A program made the translations under genes and the position numbers. Below the pieces are notes generated by a model that was not told the origin of the DNA, did not search any database, and saw only the letters and a list, made by a program, of their open reading frames with translations. From Heliocidaris erythrogramma (lineage: Eukaryota > Echinodermata > Echinoidea > Camarodonta > Echinometridae): 64,000 bases of DNA. Positions 10,205 through 22,512 of this stretch are shown in pieces. The stretch lies in NCBI GenBank assembly GCA_025617745.1, contig CM046863.1, positions 59,724,085-59,788,084 on the forward strand, written 5' to 3'. Position 1 is the stretch's first letter. Each line of letters begins with the position of its first letter.

Positions 10205-12036
10205 TAGCCACAGGGTGGTGCGGATGTGACAAAACCAGATGTGAACGGACATTTCAAACATTCACCAATAATACACAGATATGAGCCCATTATTAGATAT
10301 TAAACAGTCTGCAAATTCAATTTTCAATCACAATGGGAATGTATTACTTAAAGGAGAATTACGCTCAAAAATAAAGAAGATATTGTTCAAATGTGTTATT
10401 AATTCCTACTTTTTAGACTATATGGCTTCGCGTCAAAATATACGAGATCGATACAAATCATTTTTTTTCTGAGCAAAATTTACCATCTGCTAGCAATATG
10501 TATCGTCTGCTAGCAGCATATGGGGGCTGCCATTTTGTTTGTGTGTACAAGAAGATTTTCTTAATCCAAATGCTCAATTGCCGTTTTCAAAATTAAAAAC
10601 CCATTTGAGATTAAAAATATAGAATAGATATGTCAATTTATTTTTAAACTGAAGATTTCCTTATATACATTATGTTGAAAATCGATATTCGCTTAATAGA
10701 AATCTATTTTCTCGATACTGGACGTATGGGACGGAGGAAATTAATTCAAATTTTATGGATGCTTCTTCCCTGAGCATCTATAGCGGCAAACTATGCATTC
10801 ACCTGCTTTCGGATAATGGACTTGAAAAGTCAGAATGCATGCTGCATATATTATGTTCTACTCTGTTTGGCAAACCCTAGAAAATAGATTTTTGTTAAGC
10901 AAAAAAGTATCATTATAAAGATTTAATTTTTATAATACATGTAAACACCCACTTTATATTTTCCGTCACATATGGGATTTTAGGTAATGATGAAAATTAA
11001 TTTACGATTTGGATTCAAAATATCTTCCTGACTGAAACGGTTCTCAATGGTTCATGTACAACTCCAAATCAGCAAGAAAATGGCATCCCCCATGAAAATG
11101 AGTAGGAGACGATACCGGGTGTTGGAATATCTTTATTTATACCCTTTTCTCATATCTTATTATGATTTAGGCCAATAAGTAGGAATATATTACACCTTCC
11201 ACTATAAGTAAATTTGTCATCAGGGCTTAATTCTCCTTTAAATAGATTGTATTTTTCATAGTATGTGGTAACTGGCATGGCAGATGTGACATTATGCATG
11301 TGAACGGAACATTATCTTCCTTGTTTTCTTCAAAGTTTTACGCTGCAACCACAATAATGTCTAGCAATACTCCCAAGAATACCAATATTTGCAGAAGACA
11401 AGTCACTGCTCACAAGGTTATGCATTCTGTAAAGTTATGAAGTTACTTGTGGTGGATGTGACAAAATCAGATGTGAACAGACACTTTCCACCTTTATCAA
11501 TTAATACTTAATGATAATGCAAATAACCGAGACAGTGATATTAATCAAGCATAGCAGAGTTTAATATATACTGAGAATTCACAGCAATAATCTGTTGGTA
11601 CACAGAGTAACTTTTTGTCGGAGTAAATGAATTCAAATATGGTGGATGTGACATTATAATAGTGAACAGACTTACCGGTTATTATTTAATTTACTGAGAA
11701 GTAGATTTAAACCAGTACTTATCTTTAGCAAAATCAATAAGAATACTCATATTTCTAGAATACAAGTCACTGCTCACAAGATTTTCTATTTTAAAAAGTA
11801 GACTACCTGAAATTCCTTGTGGCGGATGTGACAAAATCAAATGTGAACAGACATTTTACACCTTAATCAATTACTACTTGATACAAACCTTTAGACAAGA
11901 ATATTGATCAAGCAGCGGTGTTACATATGTACTGGGAATTCACAACAAATGGCATTTCTGTTGGTAGCAGTGTTAATTTCTCATAGTAAACGACATCAAA
12001 CATGGTGGATGTGACATTACAATACAGTGCATCCCA
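10205..12036 (+). repeat. Diverged ~185/370 bp satellite (GGTGGATGTGACA motif)
   Basis: A motif of the form GGTGGATGTGACA...TGTGAACAGACA recurs near 10213, 11280, 11450, 11641, 11820 and 12003. The last four are spaced about 190, 180 and 183 bases apart. Alternate units resemble each other more (11450 with 11820, 11641 with 12003), giving a ~370 bp dimer. AAGTCACTGCTCACAAG recurs near 11400 and 11763. From about 10260 to 11270 the sequence is AT-rich with no gene seen. Confidence 0.55.
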
Positions 12037-13851
12037 CAAAAAAAGTTAACAGATGGAAATAGTCTCCACAAATAATTATTTTTGAATATTTTCAATAAAT
12101 TCTTGTAGATAGATTAGGGTCCCTCCTATACAATAACACCAAAAAATCTGTCTAGTTATTACGCTTGAATGAATTAAAACCACTTTTGTGAAAGGGTGCA
12201 AAATTCAGACTTGACAAGAATTGGTGTTTGTTCAGACTGGTATAAAAAAGTTGAAAACTGCTTGAAATTGAAAGTCAGAAAATAGTTTTCTCAATGGAAT
12301 ATTTCAAAATATTTTCAGTAAAATTTCATACATGTGGTTTGCTTAGAATTTCTTCTACCAAATGACACTAAAATGTCTCACAATATTTTTACACATATAA
12401 AGCAAAAGTCACTTCTGTGAATTGGTGCAAATTCCAATCTTTACAAAATATCTATTGTTGTTCTAGCTGGTATGAGCCAAGTGAGAGTCATGAAATACAT
12501 TGTAACATCAAGATTTTATATTTTTGTCATTGAAAGACTATTTGTGAAAGAACAGACTTTGTTCAATGCATTTCCTGATATATCCCATGATTTCCCATCA
12601 ATACTTTATGGTTAAGTGAGCAAGTCAGATGAAATTAAAAAACTCACCAAAAGTAACATTTTGAAACACTCTCCAGTAAAATAGTAAATTGTTGATGGAT
12701 GTGTAATGATATACAGAGAACATAGCCTGTTATTTCATAAATTGTCTTTTATTGATCCGAATACCGGTATATGGAAATTTTAAGCCTTTAAAATGTATAG
12801 TCTCAGCTTAGCTGATACCAGCCAGAGCCAATACATGTATCAATAAAGGCAGAATGTTTCATTTATTTGCTCCATAATTTTCTAAGTCACACAGTGATAA
12901 TGTTCATTGCAGTTTGTTTAAATGTATTCCTGTTATCTGGTTTGTTTATTTTCTTTCATTGATAGTGATTAAAAGTACTTATGAATACATATTTATTTCA
13001 AAAAGACTATTCTGCTTTCCAGCGTGACACCACTTTCTTTTAATTAGTTGACTTCGTCTTCGGTCCCACACATAGAATTTGCATGCAATAAATCCATTGC
13101 ATTTTATTTGTATGCACATAGAAGGACTCTCGCACAACGAACATCGGAAATTCACTCCTGGCAGGATAACCTCATACTGGTCGGAGTGGTTGATGACGTA
13201 TTCAGGGAATTAAAAAAATATATAAAAAAAAGCTTTCACAAAACTTAGTAAGTGGGACTGTAGAAAGTCCCATACCGTGATGATATGGAGTAGTGAACAG
13301 CTGCATGAGCGAGTTATTGTTTTTGGTTCCCATAGCACATTTTCTGTCTTTGAAATCTATATGTACATGTACATATTATATTCATATAAGACTGAAGCTA
13401 AATATCAGCAGGATATGTATCTATTATGAAATAATATGAAACGTATTACGTACATCGGTTCCCAGCGTTTGTTGTCTGGATTTTTCTTGCAGATTTCGAT
13501 CGCGTTTACCCATTTTCCCCATCTTCGCGCTATTTAACGCGATAAGGATAAATACAAAATGAAAGAATATCCCTGCACCATATTGTGGTTGTGACAACCT
13601 ATGGCACAACAAATTTTCGGCATTTTGATGAAGAAAAGAAAATTGTTTTTTTATAAAGTCAAAGTGTGTGTAAAGTCAATGTGTTGCTATGCATTGCCAA
13701 GCTATTGTTTTCGCACAGCGGCTGCAATGACGACGAAAGATCCCGGATGCCCGGAAAGGAGAATTCCAAAATTTTCCTTTTAATTAGTTGGTACTTTTCA
13801 AAGTCATGTCGTTGGGGGACCTATAGTGTAGCAAATGGAGAATACACAATA
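12037..13851. other. No gene seen
   Basis: AT-rich DNA. CAGTGCATCCCACAAAAAAA at about 12025 resembles CAGTGCGCCCCAGAAAAAAT at about 54499 and may be the end of another dispersed element. No open frame is convincing. Confidence 0.35.
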
Positions 13852-14940
13852 GGTACGTTCACACTTAGAGCGATAGCATCGATGCTATCTAGGTTTCGAG
13901 ACTATTTTGGTCATGACCAGATAGTTTTAAGACCAAATGCTGTCTGAACGCAGATAGTCACGAGATAGAAGCGAGTTGGAGCTAGGTTTCGAAACTATTC
14001 TGGCAGCGAGTAGAGCGATAGCATCGATGCTATCTAGGTTTTGAGACTATTTTGGTCATGACTAGATAGTTTTAAGACCAAACGCTGTCTGAACGCAGAC
14101 AGTCACGAGATAGAAGCGAGTTGGAGCTAGGTTCCGAAACTATTCTGGCAGCGAGTAAATCTCAGGATCCAGCGACAAAGCATCGATGCTTTGCGGTAGA
14201 CCACCCACCGCGCTTGTGACTATTTGTAATGTGAACGCAATCGCTGCTTCACTCACTGCTATCTTCACTCGCAACTTCGCATATGACCCCTGTGCACAAA
14301 CTTCAATACCAGTTATACTCGGGTCACCGTGCGTGGCGCAGTAATTATTGTTTTGGCAGCGAGTGAGCGATGGATAGTCACGAGTGGGTGATAGAAGCAA
14401 GTCGATCAGGCCCTGTCTGAACGTACTGGAAATAGTTTCGAGATTTACATAGCATCGATGCTATGTACTACGTATAAACATAACTTGTGTAATTAACACA
14501 TGAATAGTACATTTCAGCCTGGCAGGCACATTCCACAGATACATGAAAAATTCCTCTATAATCACACGTAGACCGATAGCATCGATGCTATCTAGGTTTC
14601 GAGACTATTTTGGTGATGACCAGATAGTTTTCTGTGTTATTATGTTGATTTATGAAGACAAATAAAATATTATGCAAAACAAAAACTTCGCATGATATGA
14701 CCCCTGTGCACAAACTTCCGCGCGCTTTTACCATGCATACCAATTATACTCGGGTCACCGTGTGTGGCGCAGTAATTATTGTTTTGGCAGCGAGTGAGCG
14801 ATGAATAGTCACGAGTGGGTGATAGAAGCAAGTCGAACATGGCCTGTCTGAACGTACTGGAAATAGTTTCGAGACTTACATAGCATCGATGCTAACATAA
14901 CATCGATGCTATGTACTACGTGTGAACATAACTAATGTGT
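13852..14940. mobile_element. CATCGATG-palindrome inverted-repeat element
   Basis: The element begins GGTACGTTCACACTTAGAG and ends CTACGTGTGAACATAAC, which are inverted relatives. Inside is a tandem block of about 140 bp (13870 and 14010) and many copies of the palindrome ATAGCATCGATGCTAT or close variants (near 13876, 14001, 14454, 14578 and 14880), plus TGGTCATGACCA. A left part recurs at 22092-22512 and a right end at 48147-48293. No transposase is seen. Confidence 0.6.
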
Positions 14941-15910
14941 CTGTTCACATGGGAAAATGTCACATCCACCACACATTTCGACAGCATAGTATTCAAAGCA
15001 TCTAATAAGAGAGAGGTGAAATGGTAGTATGTTAAATATAATAATAAATTTATAGCTTTTTAGATGTCATATATGTATCAAGTTAAGTAAAATACATTGA
15101 ATTTTGGCTTTATCTGATATGACGAAAAATGTATCTTACACCCTTACTGTGTGAAAATATTATTAGGTAAAATAAAGGGATAGGTATAGTTAAACAAACT
15201 GATTACACTACTATTACATGGTAGAGACCAGAAATGTTTAATTTAGACGCCATTAGGTGTAAAGAAAAACTGAACTGTCCCAATAATTTGGTGAAATGTA
15301 CGAAATGTCCGTTCACATCTCGAAGTGTCACATCCGCTACACCACTTTAAGCATTTTCACTTTTTTGTAAATTTATAATCATGCAGCAATCTCTTTTTGT
15401 ATTCTAACTGCCAGCTCAATATAGAATCTGAAATTTCCTGTGTTTTAAAGTCGATCACATTTGCAAGTACTGAGATATATATCCTGGAGTGATTCTGGAA
15501 AATAGACTGGTGGATGTTACAGGTGTGAACGGACACCATGTATTGTGACATAAAAGAAAAACTTGAGTTTGAAATGCCTAATTGTCTTCATTGGATATGT
15601 AGCTCACCTTTTCTCCTAAATCTATTTTTAAAAAATCTGAAGTCACCTAAACCATAAAAAAGTAATAGCATTCCAAAATTTTGGTGGATGTGACAAAATT
15701 GTGAACAGACATTTAATTTCCTTTTTCAAATTATCGACATAGTATTAGATTAAAGTGAGGTACAGCCAAACTTTCTACAGTTATTCGACCAAACCAAAAC
15801 TGTACTCAGACAACATTTTTATGAAACATCCCTTAAATATCTAATGTGCATGACCCTTATAGGTAGATGCTTAAATGTGAACGGACACTGTCACATCCAC
15901 CAAGGGAATT
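14941..15910. repeat. Further satellite units, both orientations
   Basis: The GTGGATGTGACA/GTGAACGGACA motif is inverted near 14940, 15306 and 15876, and direct near 15509 and 15682. The array therefore continues on the far side of the CATCGATG element, partly flipped. The DNA between the motifs is AT-rich and diverged. Confidence 0.5.
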
Positions 15911-15954
15911 TTGGAGTGAAAAAATGTATAAAAAAGGAATCAAAATGTTTGAAT

Positions 15955-16140
15955 ACTATTCATTCATTCATTCAATGGTTTATTATGTGTTATGTACACA
16001 ATAGCACGAGTACATGTATAAAATACAAATCTAAAACAGTTAATACAGCAATGGTAGGAACGGTAGTAACAAAATGATAGCTAGGCAGGGAGGGAGAGGG
16101 AAAGAGAAAGAGAGAGAGAGAGAAGATTAACAGAATGTGT
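15955..16140 (-). repeat. Possible LINE/SINE 3' end with ATTC tail, then GA-rich tract
   Basis: ATTCATTCATTCATTCAATGG followed by TTTATTATG is, on the minus strand, a typical non-LTR 3' end (AATAAACCATTGAATGAATG). GAGAGA purine-rich DNA at 16085-16122 follows. No reverse transcriptase remains, so the family cannot be given. Confidence 0.35.
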
Positions 16141-17037
16141 ATAAAATATAAATGCATAGTTGCATATTTACATATTCTTGTAGTAAATGTACAAAGCATG
16201 CACAATTGTTGACATCTGTATTGAGAAATATGTGGATTCTGTGATAGGTAGAAATGAACATAAGCTTCACTACATATTATATACTTTTATGTTTTGTCTG
16301 GATATTAAATTAAATTAGAGTAGAGAAGTTTGGTAGTTGTGTGGAACGTCTCACATCCCTGCTACTCAGGCATAGAGAGTGACATTGGAGAGGTCTCTGC
16401 CCACCCTACTAACAGACTCGTACTATAGTAATACATAGTTTAATATAATAATAAGAGCATGCTCCAGTTTGCTCAAACCTCAAAATAAACAGAAAAGAGC
16501 AGTCACATTCCAGAAGAAGACATGAAAGAAGCGTTTAGAAGGTGCTATGAAATAAAACATGAATGACAAGAATTTATTGTTTTTGTAAGGTTTAAATGTA
16601 AGGAATAACATTCAGTCAGAGTGCAAATTGCAACTGCACAATTTAGTTTGTATAGTCATTCAATGAGTTATGAAGTAATATGATTTATTACAACCACTCA
16701 TCAACCAAACATATATTGGTTCAGTTAGGTGAGAGCTGAGTGTGTTTAGGAGTGGCACAGTTTTCAAAAAAGGTATGTTTGCCAGGTTGACATCAGGTAG
16801 GTCCAATTTGGGCACATCTCGCCCTACTGTGCACAAATGCTTGGGAGTTAGATTTTCGTTATGCTATGGGAGGTAGACCCCATAGGGGCCTAACATATGC
16901 ATATCAAATCATTTCATTAATCCGCTCATATTCTGTGTAGGAGACCCAAACCTAAAAAAAATGAAAAGTGGCGCCTAACCGTGAAACGGGCCATTTATAT
17001 TATTGCTATAATTATTGATTTTTATCATTATTATGTT
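16141..17037. other. No gene seen
   Basis: AT-rich DNA without an open frame or repeat that I could define. Its last 60 bases (ATTGCTATAATTATTGATTT) match the flanks in front of the other two U1-like copies. Confidence 0.35.
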
Positions 17038-17142
17038 ATACTTACCTGGCGTAGAGGTCGCATTGAGGATGCACCCCAAGGTCGAGGCTTGCCATTGTAC
17101 TGCGGCTTGGTGACTCTTGCAATTCCCCCAAACGTGGGGATT
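17038..17142 (+). pseudogene. U1 snRNA-like truncated sequence, copy 2
   Basis: It starts with exactly ATACTTACCTGGCG, the U1 5' end. GGTCGAGGCTTGCCATTG then follows stem-loop II, and CCCCCAAACGTGGGGATT follows stem-loop III. The sequence passes straight into an ATT microsatellite (to about 17205) with no Sm site. The flanking bases match those of copies 1 and 3, but no LRR exon follows here, so this is a leftover of a partial module duplication. Confidence 0.7.
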
Positions 17143-17155
17143 ATCATTATTACTA

Positions 17156-17196
<41 letters not shown>

Positions 17197-17289
17197 GCTT
17201 TTATTGCTGTTACTATTTAATTACCACCGGACAGACGTAGATTTCATTTATTTTCTATATTGATTTCATTTCTTACAAACGGGTAGGGG

Positions 17290-17480
17290 GCAAAGGAACT
17301 AGAGTAAATTAATGGTTAACGCTTTAAAAGCACCATGGGGGCGAAAGAGATCTTGAACATAATTATGCGAGAGAGCAAAGCGACCGAGGTTTCTTAAAAT
17401 TTCTCATTTCAAATCCCATAAAACACCATTTCTTTGTTTATTTGGGCGCAAATAATGCTCAAAGACTATACAATTTGCTA
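17290..17480. repeat. Fragment of the 42-902 element
   Basis: AGTAAATTAATGGTTAACGC through GAAATGCTCAAAG-type DNA matches about 560-780 of the first element with small differences. The terminal repeats are missing. Confidence 0.55.
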
Positions 17481-17489
17481 GTTTTGCCT

Positions 17490-17780
17490 TCTTTTTCTTG
17501 CATTAAGTTTTCCTTTCCTTCTTCCTATAGTTGTTTTCCTTTCCGTCGCCTTTTCTTTCAAGTTTTCTTTTTTATTCTCCTTTCTCTTTTCTGCATTTCC
17601 TTTTCTATTTCTCCCTCCATATTTCTCCTCTTTTTTCTGTTTTTTGGCCTGTAGAGGTTGCACAATTACCGATATTTTCTTTCTTTCCTTTTCTTTCTTT
17701 TTCTTTTTTTTTCTCTTCTTTTCTCTTTTCTCTTTTCTTTTCTTTTCTTTTCTTTTCTTTTCATTTGTTTTTGTTTATGT

Positions 17781-17811
<31 letters not shown>

Positions 17812-17850
17812 GGTTGTGACCACTGGCGTATATAGAAATTCTGGCGCCGG
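17490..17850 (+). repeat. Pyrimidine-rich tract, second copy
   Basis: It matches 2445-2735: a long TTTCC/TTTTC tract, a T run, a G run, then GGTTGTGACCACTGGCG. The end leads into a short relative of the 42-902 element. It is low-complexity, so frames open through it are not genes. Confidence 0.6.
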
Positions 17851-18051
17851 GCGCAGACTATCAAATCTATTAAGTGTAACAAATGCAAAGGCAAATTGTA
17901 GTAGTAAAATTCTGTTAGACGACTGTATCTCTTATCAATTGTTAATAACCCATACCAATTTCTTTTCTTCTATCAGAACAGACGATATGTTCATTATAAT
18001 ATCCTCGTTATATCATTGCTATAATTGTTGATTTTTATCATCATTATTATT

Positions 18052-18162
18052 ATACTTCCCTGGTGTAGGGGTCGCATTGAAAGAATTATGCAACCTCAGG
18101 GCGAGGATTGCCATTGCACTATGGCTTGATGAATCTTGCAATTACCCCAAAACGTGGGGATT
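18052..18162 (+). pseudogene. U1 snRNA-like truncated sequence, copy 3
   Basis: It starts ATACTTCCCTGGTG and continues CAGGGCGAGGATTGCCATTGCAC, so the loop ATTGCAC bound by U1A in true U1 is intact. Stem-loop III-like CCCCAAAACGTGGGG then leads to an ATT-rich tail. It lies about 160 bases upstream of the short exon of module D, the same place as copy 1 relative to module A. Confidence 0.7.
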
Positions 18163-18323
18163 ATCATTATTACTATCATTATTAATATTTTTTTTTCTTT
18201 TATTGCTGTTACTTTTTAATTACCACAGTACAGACGTAGAATTCATTTATTTTCTTTATTGATTTAATTTTTTACAATCGTATTGAACCACATTTCCTCA
18301 TTTCTTTGTCATATATCATGTAG

Positions 18324-18366
18324 GAGTGAATGTGGTTCTCTAAACTACAGCAGAAACGCTGTTCAG
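18324..18366 (+). CDS. Short leading exon of LRR module D (43 bp)
   Basis: The acceptor is ATCATGTAG and the donor GTAAGT. It encodes SECGSLNYSRNAVQ, one residue different from the module A exon, in the same phase. The upstream intron, including the U1-like copy, also matches module A. Confidence 0.7.
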
Positions 18367-18633
18367 GTAAGTAGACTTGCAATACTGATAAGTGCACATG
18401 GCTCAAAAATATACCTACAAGTGAAATTCTCTGCCTGATGGGGAGTTTACAACAAATTGGTGGCACTTTCTGTAAAAGAAAATGAAATAAATTATTTGCT
18501 TGATTATCACTGAGGCGAGATTTTGGACTTTCTTTTCAAGATACTTTCATTCCCTACATGTATTGTCATGCATTGTAGTATCCGGCCCGAAGCGTGTGAA
18601 TGTGACAAAGTGTCTCTTTGCATTTCATTGCAG

Positions 18634-19139
18634 AATTCTAAGCTTGAGATAAAGTCCTGCCATCTATCTACAGAGATGACCGAAAAGTTGTGGTCCTGCC
18701 TCAGATCAGTCGCCTCTCTTTACCACCTCTTCATCTCAGACTCCTCTCTCAGTTTCCCTCCATCTCCTCCTGAGCTTCCATCCGTCACAAAGCTAATAGC
18801 TGAGAGAGTGACGTCACAAAGCTACGAAGGTCTGTTCCCTTCTTTACCTGGCGTGCGAGAGATCGATATCACAATCAATGATGTAGGGAAAGAAGACATA
18901 TCTCAGATCCAGACTGGTCTTCGTCGACGTCTGACGGGACAGGAGCTCGCACTCATCAAGCTTAAAGCACCCGATACACTCCGGTCAGAGAAAAAGAATG
19001 TAGAGACGATGAGAGGACTGGGTCTTCGGATCGAGCACCAGGTGATATTGTCAAGCGTAGTATTCGGACTGGAGGAAAAATTAATTGATCTCATCAAGCC
19101 TTCGACACGTTTAATATCATCTAATCTGTATTTAGAACA
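18634..19139 (+). CDS. LRR exon of NLR-like receptor, module D
   Basis: This 506 bp exon (3n+2, phase 0 to 2) lies between a TTTCATTGCAG acceptor and a GTGAGT donor. It encodes about 168 residues: NSKLEIKSCHLSTEMTEKLW at the start, VREIDITINDVGKEDISQI in the middle, and LEEKLIDLIKPSTRL then SSNLYLEQ at the end. It is the intact counterpart of module B. Its 5' intron matches module A and its 3' intron matches module B, so the module looks like a recombinant. The role is presumably ligand-facing LRR surface of an NLR-like receptor, inferred from family style only. Confidence 0.8.
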
Positions 19140-20465
19140 GTGAGTAATTGTTTTACGATTCTTTTATTACTTCCATTTTCAAAATAACATTTTTACAAAT
19201 AATCAAGGTAAGATAGCAAATCATCAATGCAAACTTATATAATTACATTTATTGGTACAACAATTATTACATTAGCTATTAACAATGAGTCAAACATTTT
19301 ATATGCACGATCATGAACATGGTATTATTGAATGAAAATTTATATTTAAAACATCTTTTTAAAAGGGTGGACATAGAAAACAGAATAAAGAAGAAAAGGA
19401 TAGTCGATCCAATATTTCTCGCATCTATCGCGGGTTTCCTTTTTATCAGCATGCCTTTGTGAATTTTCTTGTTCATGTTTTTAATCCATACATTTGACAT
19501 GAAATAGGCATCATAATTACTTTTTGGGTAGGTTAATATGTTGACTTTCAATATCCACCTGGGCTCGTATTTTATAAAATACTTAAGAATGATATCAATG
19601 AATTCTTTAATTCTCATCTGTTTTAAACAAAAATCTTAATCAAAATGCGTATTCAATATAAAGATATTTGCTAAGAACTTTTTTCTAAACTTAAATACTT
19701 TTTTCTTATCCGATTTTTCAGAGTTAGGTATAAAATCTTATATTTTTTCCTAGTCAAATTTCTTAAATGGACATTCGTATTCTAACGTACAATGATAAGT
19801 AAGAATTCTACGCTATATTTAAGCATACGAGGGAAGATGTTTACATGGTCCGCTGGGCTGCAAAGATACTAGTAGAATAAAAACCTATGGCTATGACTTC
19901 CATATTATGAATGCACGTACAGCATGTTTTAGACTTGTACTTTTGACCTATTAGTATTTATAGATCTAGCTAGCTAGCTGTATATTTATAGAAAATAAAT
20001 ATGACGTGAGCTAGCGAGCTGTATATAGCGCGCAGTCGACAGTGTAGTCGTCGGCGCGGCATATATATACGCGCAGTGTGGAATTTTCTACACACACAAA
20101 AAAAGAAGAGCCCGCGTGCGTGCATGCATATTAAGCGCAGCCGCCCCAGTATCTAGTACTAAGTCGCCGTGCCAGTATATGTACATGCACTCGACTAGTA
20201 CTAGGCCTACTAGTACTAGCCGACTAGTACTAGGCCTACTACTACTACTACTACTACTAGTAGTTGGAAATTATGAGTTAACAACTCTCTTTAGTTTAAT
20301 CAATAATAATAATAATATGGCAACAGAGATCCCGGGCATTGTTAAAGTAGAACACTCAAGAAAATCACAAATATGGCAATTAATGTATCACTAGAAATTG
20401 GGAAGCTTACATATGGCAATCGTATAAGTTTTATGTCAACTGCGTATATGATGATTATAAAAACA
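19140..20465. other. Intron, no gene seen
   Basis: 19490-19600 matches the intron after module B. A CG- and CTAG-rich patch at 20020-20260 contains repeated CTAGTACTAGGCCTACTA and a short CTA microsatellite. No coding exon was seen. Confidence 0.4.
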
Positions 20466-20469
20466 ACAT

Positions 20470-21060
20470 AAATAAAAGCTCTTCTCAGCATGTGGAATAT
20501 CCGAGGATTCGCCAGAAATATAGCGATGTTTTGATGTCGTCATACGAGGGATCGATCCTGCTTAAGCAGACGACGTCCTATAATGAATGAACGTAATTGC
20601 AATGCAATTATTTATCAAATTATAAAGAGTTTGGTACATTTAAGCATGACCTTATTTCACACCATTCTAAAAGGGAAAGTGAACTGATTCTGATAACTAA
20701 AACCGTTTGATTGTAAATACACAGGAGAAGGGTCAATGATCAATGAAATAAACCCCATTTTCAAATTGAAAAGCCCTGCGAATAATAGCTGGATGGTATT
20801 CGTTCCCTCTTGAAACGCCGAACATTTTTCATCAAAATAATACCATACACGAAGTTAAGAGTGAGGCAACAGACTAACATTAAGACTGATGCTAGTCAAG
20901 TAAGAGAAATAAGTGAAGAGGAGATGACAAAACAGGCACTGAAAAATGTGTAAGATGTTATGGGACATCGTCTGCTTAGACAGGACTGGCCCCTCGTGTG
21001 TCGTCACACATCTCAGCAGCGTTCAAGGAGCTTTTCAGCTGCTATATCGGGGGCTGTATT
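20470..21060. repeat. Inverted-repeat pair with ~370 bp spacer
   Basis: CCTCGTATGACGACATC-type DNA on the left (minus strand, around 20520-20590) matches CCTCGTGTGTCGTCACAC on the right (around 20960-21015). GTCGTCTGCTTAAGCAGG and ATCGTCTGCTTAGACAGG are the clearest paired blocks. The arms are imperfect and about 100 bases each. It may be an old MITE; the ends are not defined. Confidence 0.45.
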
Positions 21061-21557
21061 TTACCGTTTTATAATTGATAATAATCATTAATTCAAATGT
21101 TTCCAAGCTTTAAATTTGGATAACCTTGTTTAATTTATGCCATCTATGCAATAATAAGTATTAAGCCAATATTTAAAATCATTAGTGATCTACTTTAAGA
21201 GGTGAGATAAAATGTGTTTGATAATTATGACTGAGACCTGACTGAGTAGACCTGTAACAGATATAACGCCAACTTTATAGATCTAACTTCTAAGTAGATG
21301 CCCACTAGAGTGATTAGACGGCGGAGCTAGAACGTCGATTAGCGCTAGCGACTGGACTAACTAGCTACGTGGGGCCTAGCCGAGGTCTGCCTAAATGCAT
21401 AGGCACATTTTGGCTGCAGTTGTGTCGCTTGAACCGCTATCTGACTTGACATAAATTAATGACGTCACTAAATCTAAGAAATTTGTTGTCGGTGGTTAAC
21501 GTTTTTAGAATACGCCTTAATTTGTTAGGGCATATTTCTTTAACTAGACGCATTCTT

Positions 21558-21589
21558 AGACATTTTTCTTAAGCTTAAGAAAAATGTCT
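21558..21589. repeat. Perfect 32 bp palindrome
   Basis: AGACATTTTTCTTAAG is followed directly by its reverse complement CTTAAGAAAAATGTCT. It could be a terminal hairpin or the joined ends of an old inverted-repeat element. Confidence 0.6.
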
Positions 21590-21639
21590 TAGAAGTTTAT
21601 TGAATATGGCCCTTGAAATCCATAAACTTTGACATCAAA

Positions 21640-21747
21640 GTTAAAGACGCAATGTCAATGATTATTAAATGATGATTATTTGGTATGATTAAGTCATGAC
21701 AAAGGACCAGTAAGGTACGGAAAATATCACAAGAAGAGGTATAAAAA

Positions 21748-21778
<31 letters not shown>

Positions 21779-22091
21779 TTGATTCGGCTTGAACAATTTT
21801 CGAAAAAAACTAAGAGTAAGAGATTTAATATTCTGTTCTTTTTTTAATAAGAAATTGGCTTACATTTCCATTACATTTACAAAGGAATGGGAATGATAAT
21901 GCAGTCGTGAAATGGGATATCACTTTTCATACACTTTTGTCAGAAAACTTGGTCATGTTTATGCTCATTAATTGGATGCTTGTCCATTCCATTGTTCACC
22001 TGCCAATCACCCTCCATACCATCTCCATCCAAACCACCTGTTCATTGTACATTTCATCCCATTGTCATGTTCCATCCATACACTCAATGAA
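21640..22091. other. Intron remainder matching 3.8-4.2 kb
   Basis: GACAAAGGACCAGTAAGG and CACCCTCCATACCATCTCCA blocks occur in the same order as after module B. A C run joined to an A run lies at 21751-21776. There is no coding exon. Confidence 0.5.
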
Positions 22092-22512
22092 AAAGGTACG
22101 TTCACACGTAGAGCGATAGCATCGATGCTATCTAGGTTTCGAGACTATTTTGGTCATGACCAGATAGTTTTAAGACCAAACGCTGTCTGAACGCAGATAG
22201 TCACGAGATAGAAGCGAGTTGGAGCTAGGTTTCGAAACTATTCTGGCAGCGAGTAGAGCGATAGCATCGATGCTATCTAGGTTTTGAGACTATTTTGGTC
22301 ATGACCAGATAGTTTTAAGACCAAACGCTGTCTGAACGCAGATAGTCACGAGATAGAAGCGAGTTGGAGCTAGGTTCCGAAACTATTCTGGCAGCGAGTA
22401 AATCTCAGGATCCAGCGACAAAGCATCGATGCTTTGCGGTAGACCACCCACCGCGCTTGTGACTATTTGTAATGTGAACGCAATCGCTGCTTCACTCGCT
22501 GCTATCTTCACT
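22092..22512. mobile_element. CATCGATG-palindrome element, left part
   Basis: It begins GGTACGTTCACACGTAGAG and follows 13852-14275 closely, including both ~140 bp tandem units, then stops abruptly near 22512. The right half and right end are missing. Confidence 0.65.

Noticed and set aside
10205-12036. CRISPR array
   Set aside because: Spacing is ~185 bases with diverged motif copies in eukaryotic DNA; no short identical repeats with unique spacers.
17038-17142. Functional U1 snRNA gene
   Set aside because: No Sm site or stem-loop IV, direct ATT tail, and no snRNA promoter element recognised upstream.
17531-18031. Open frame of 166 codons rich in Phe, Ser and Leu
   Set aside because: It runs through a TTTCC/TTTTC tract and a G run; low-complexity, not a membrane protein gene.
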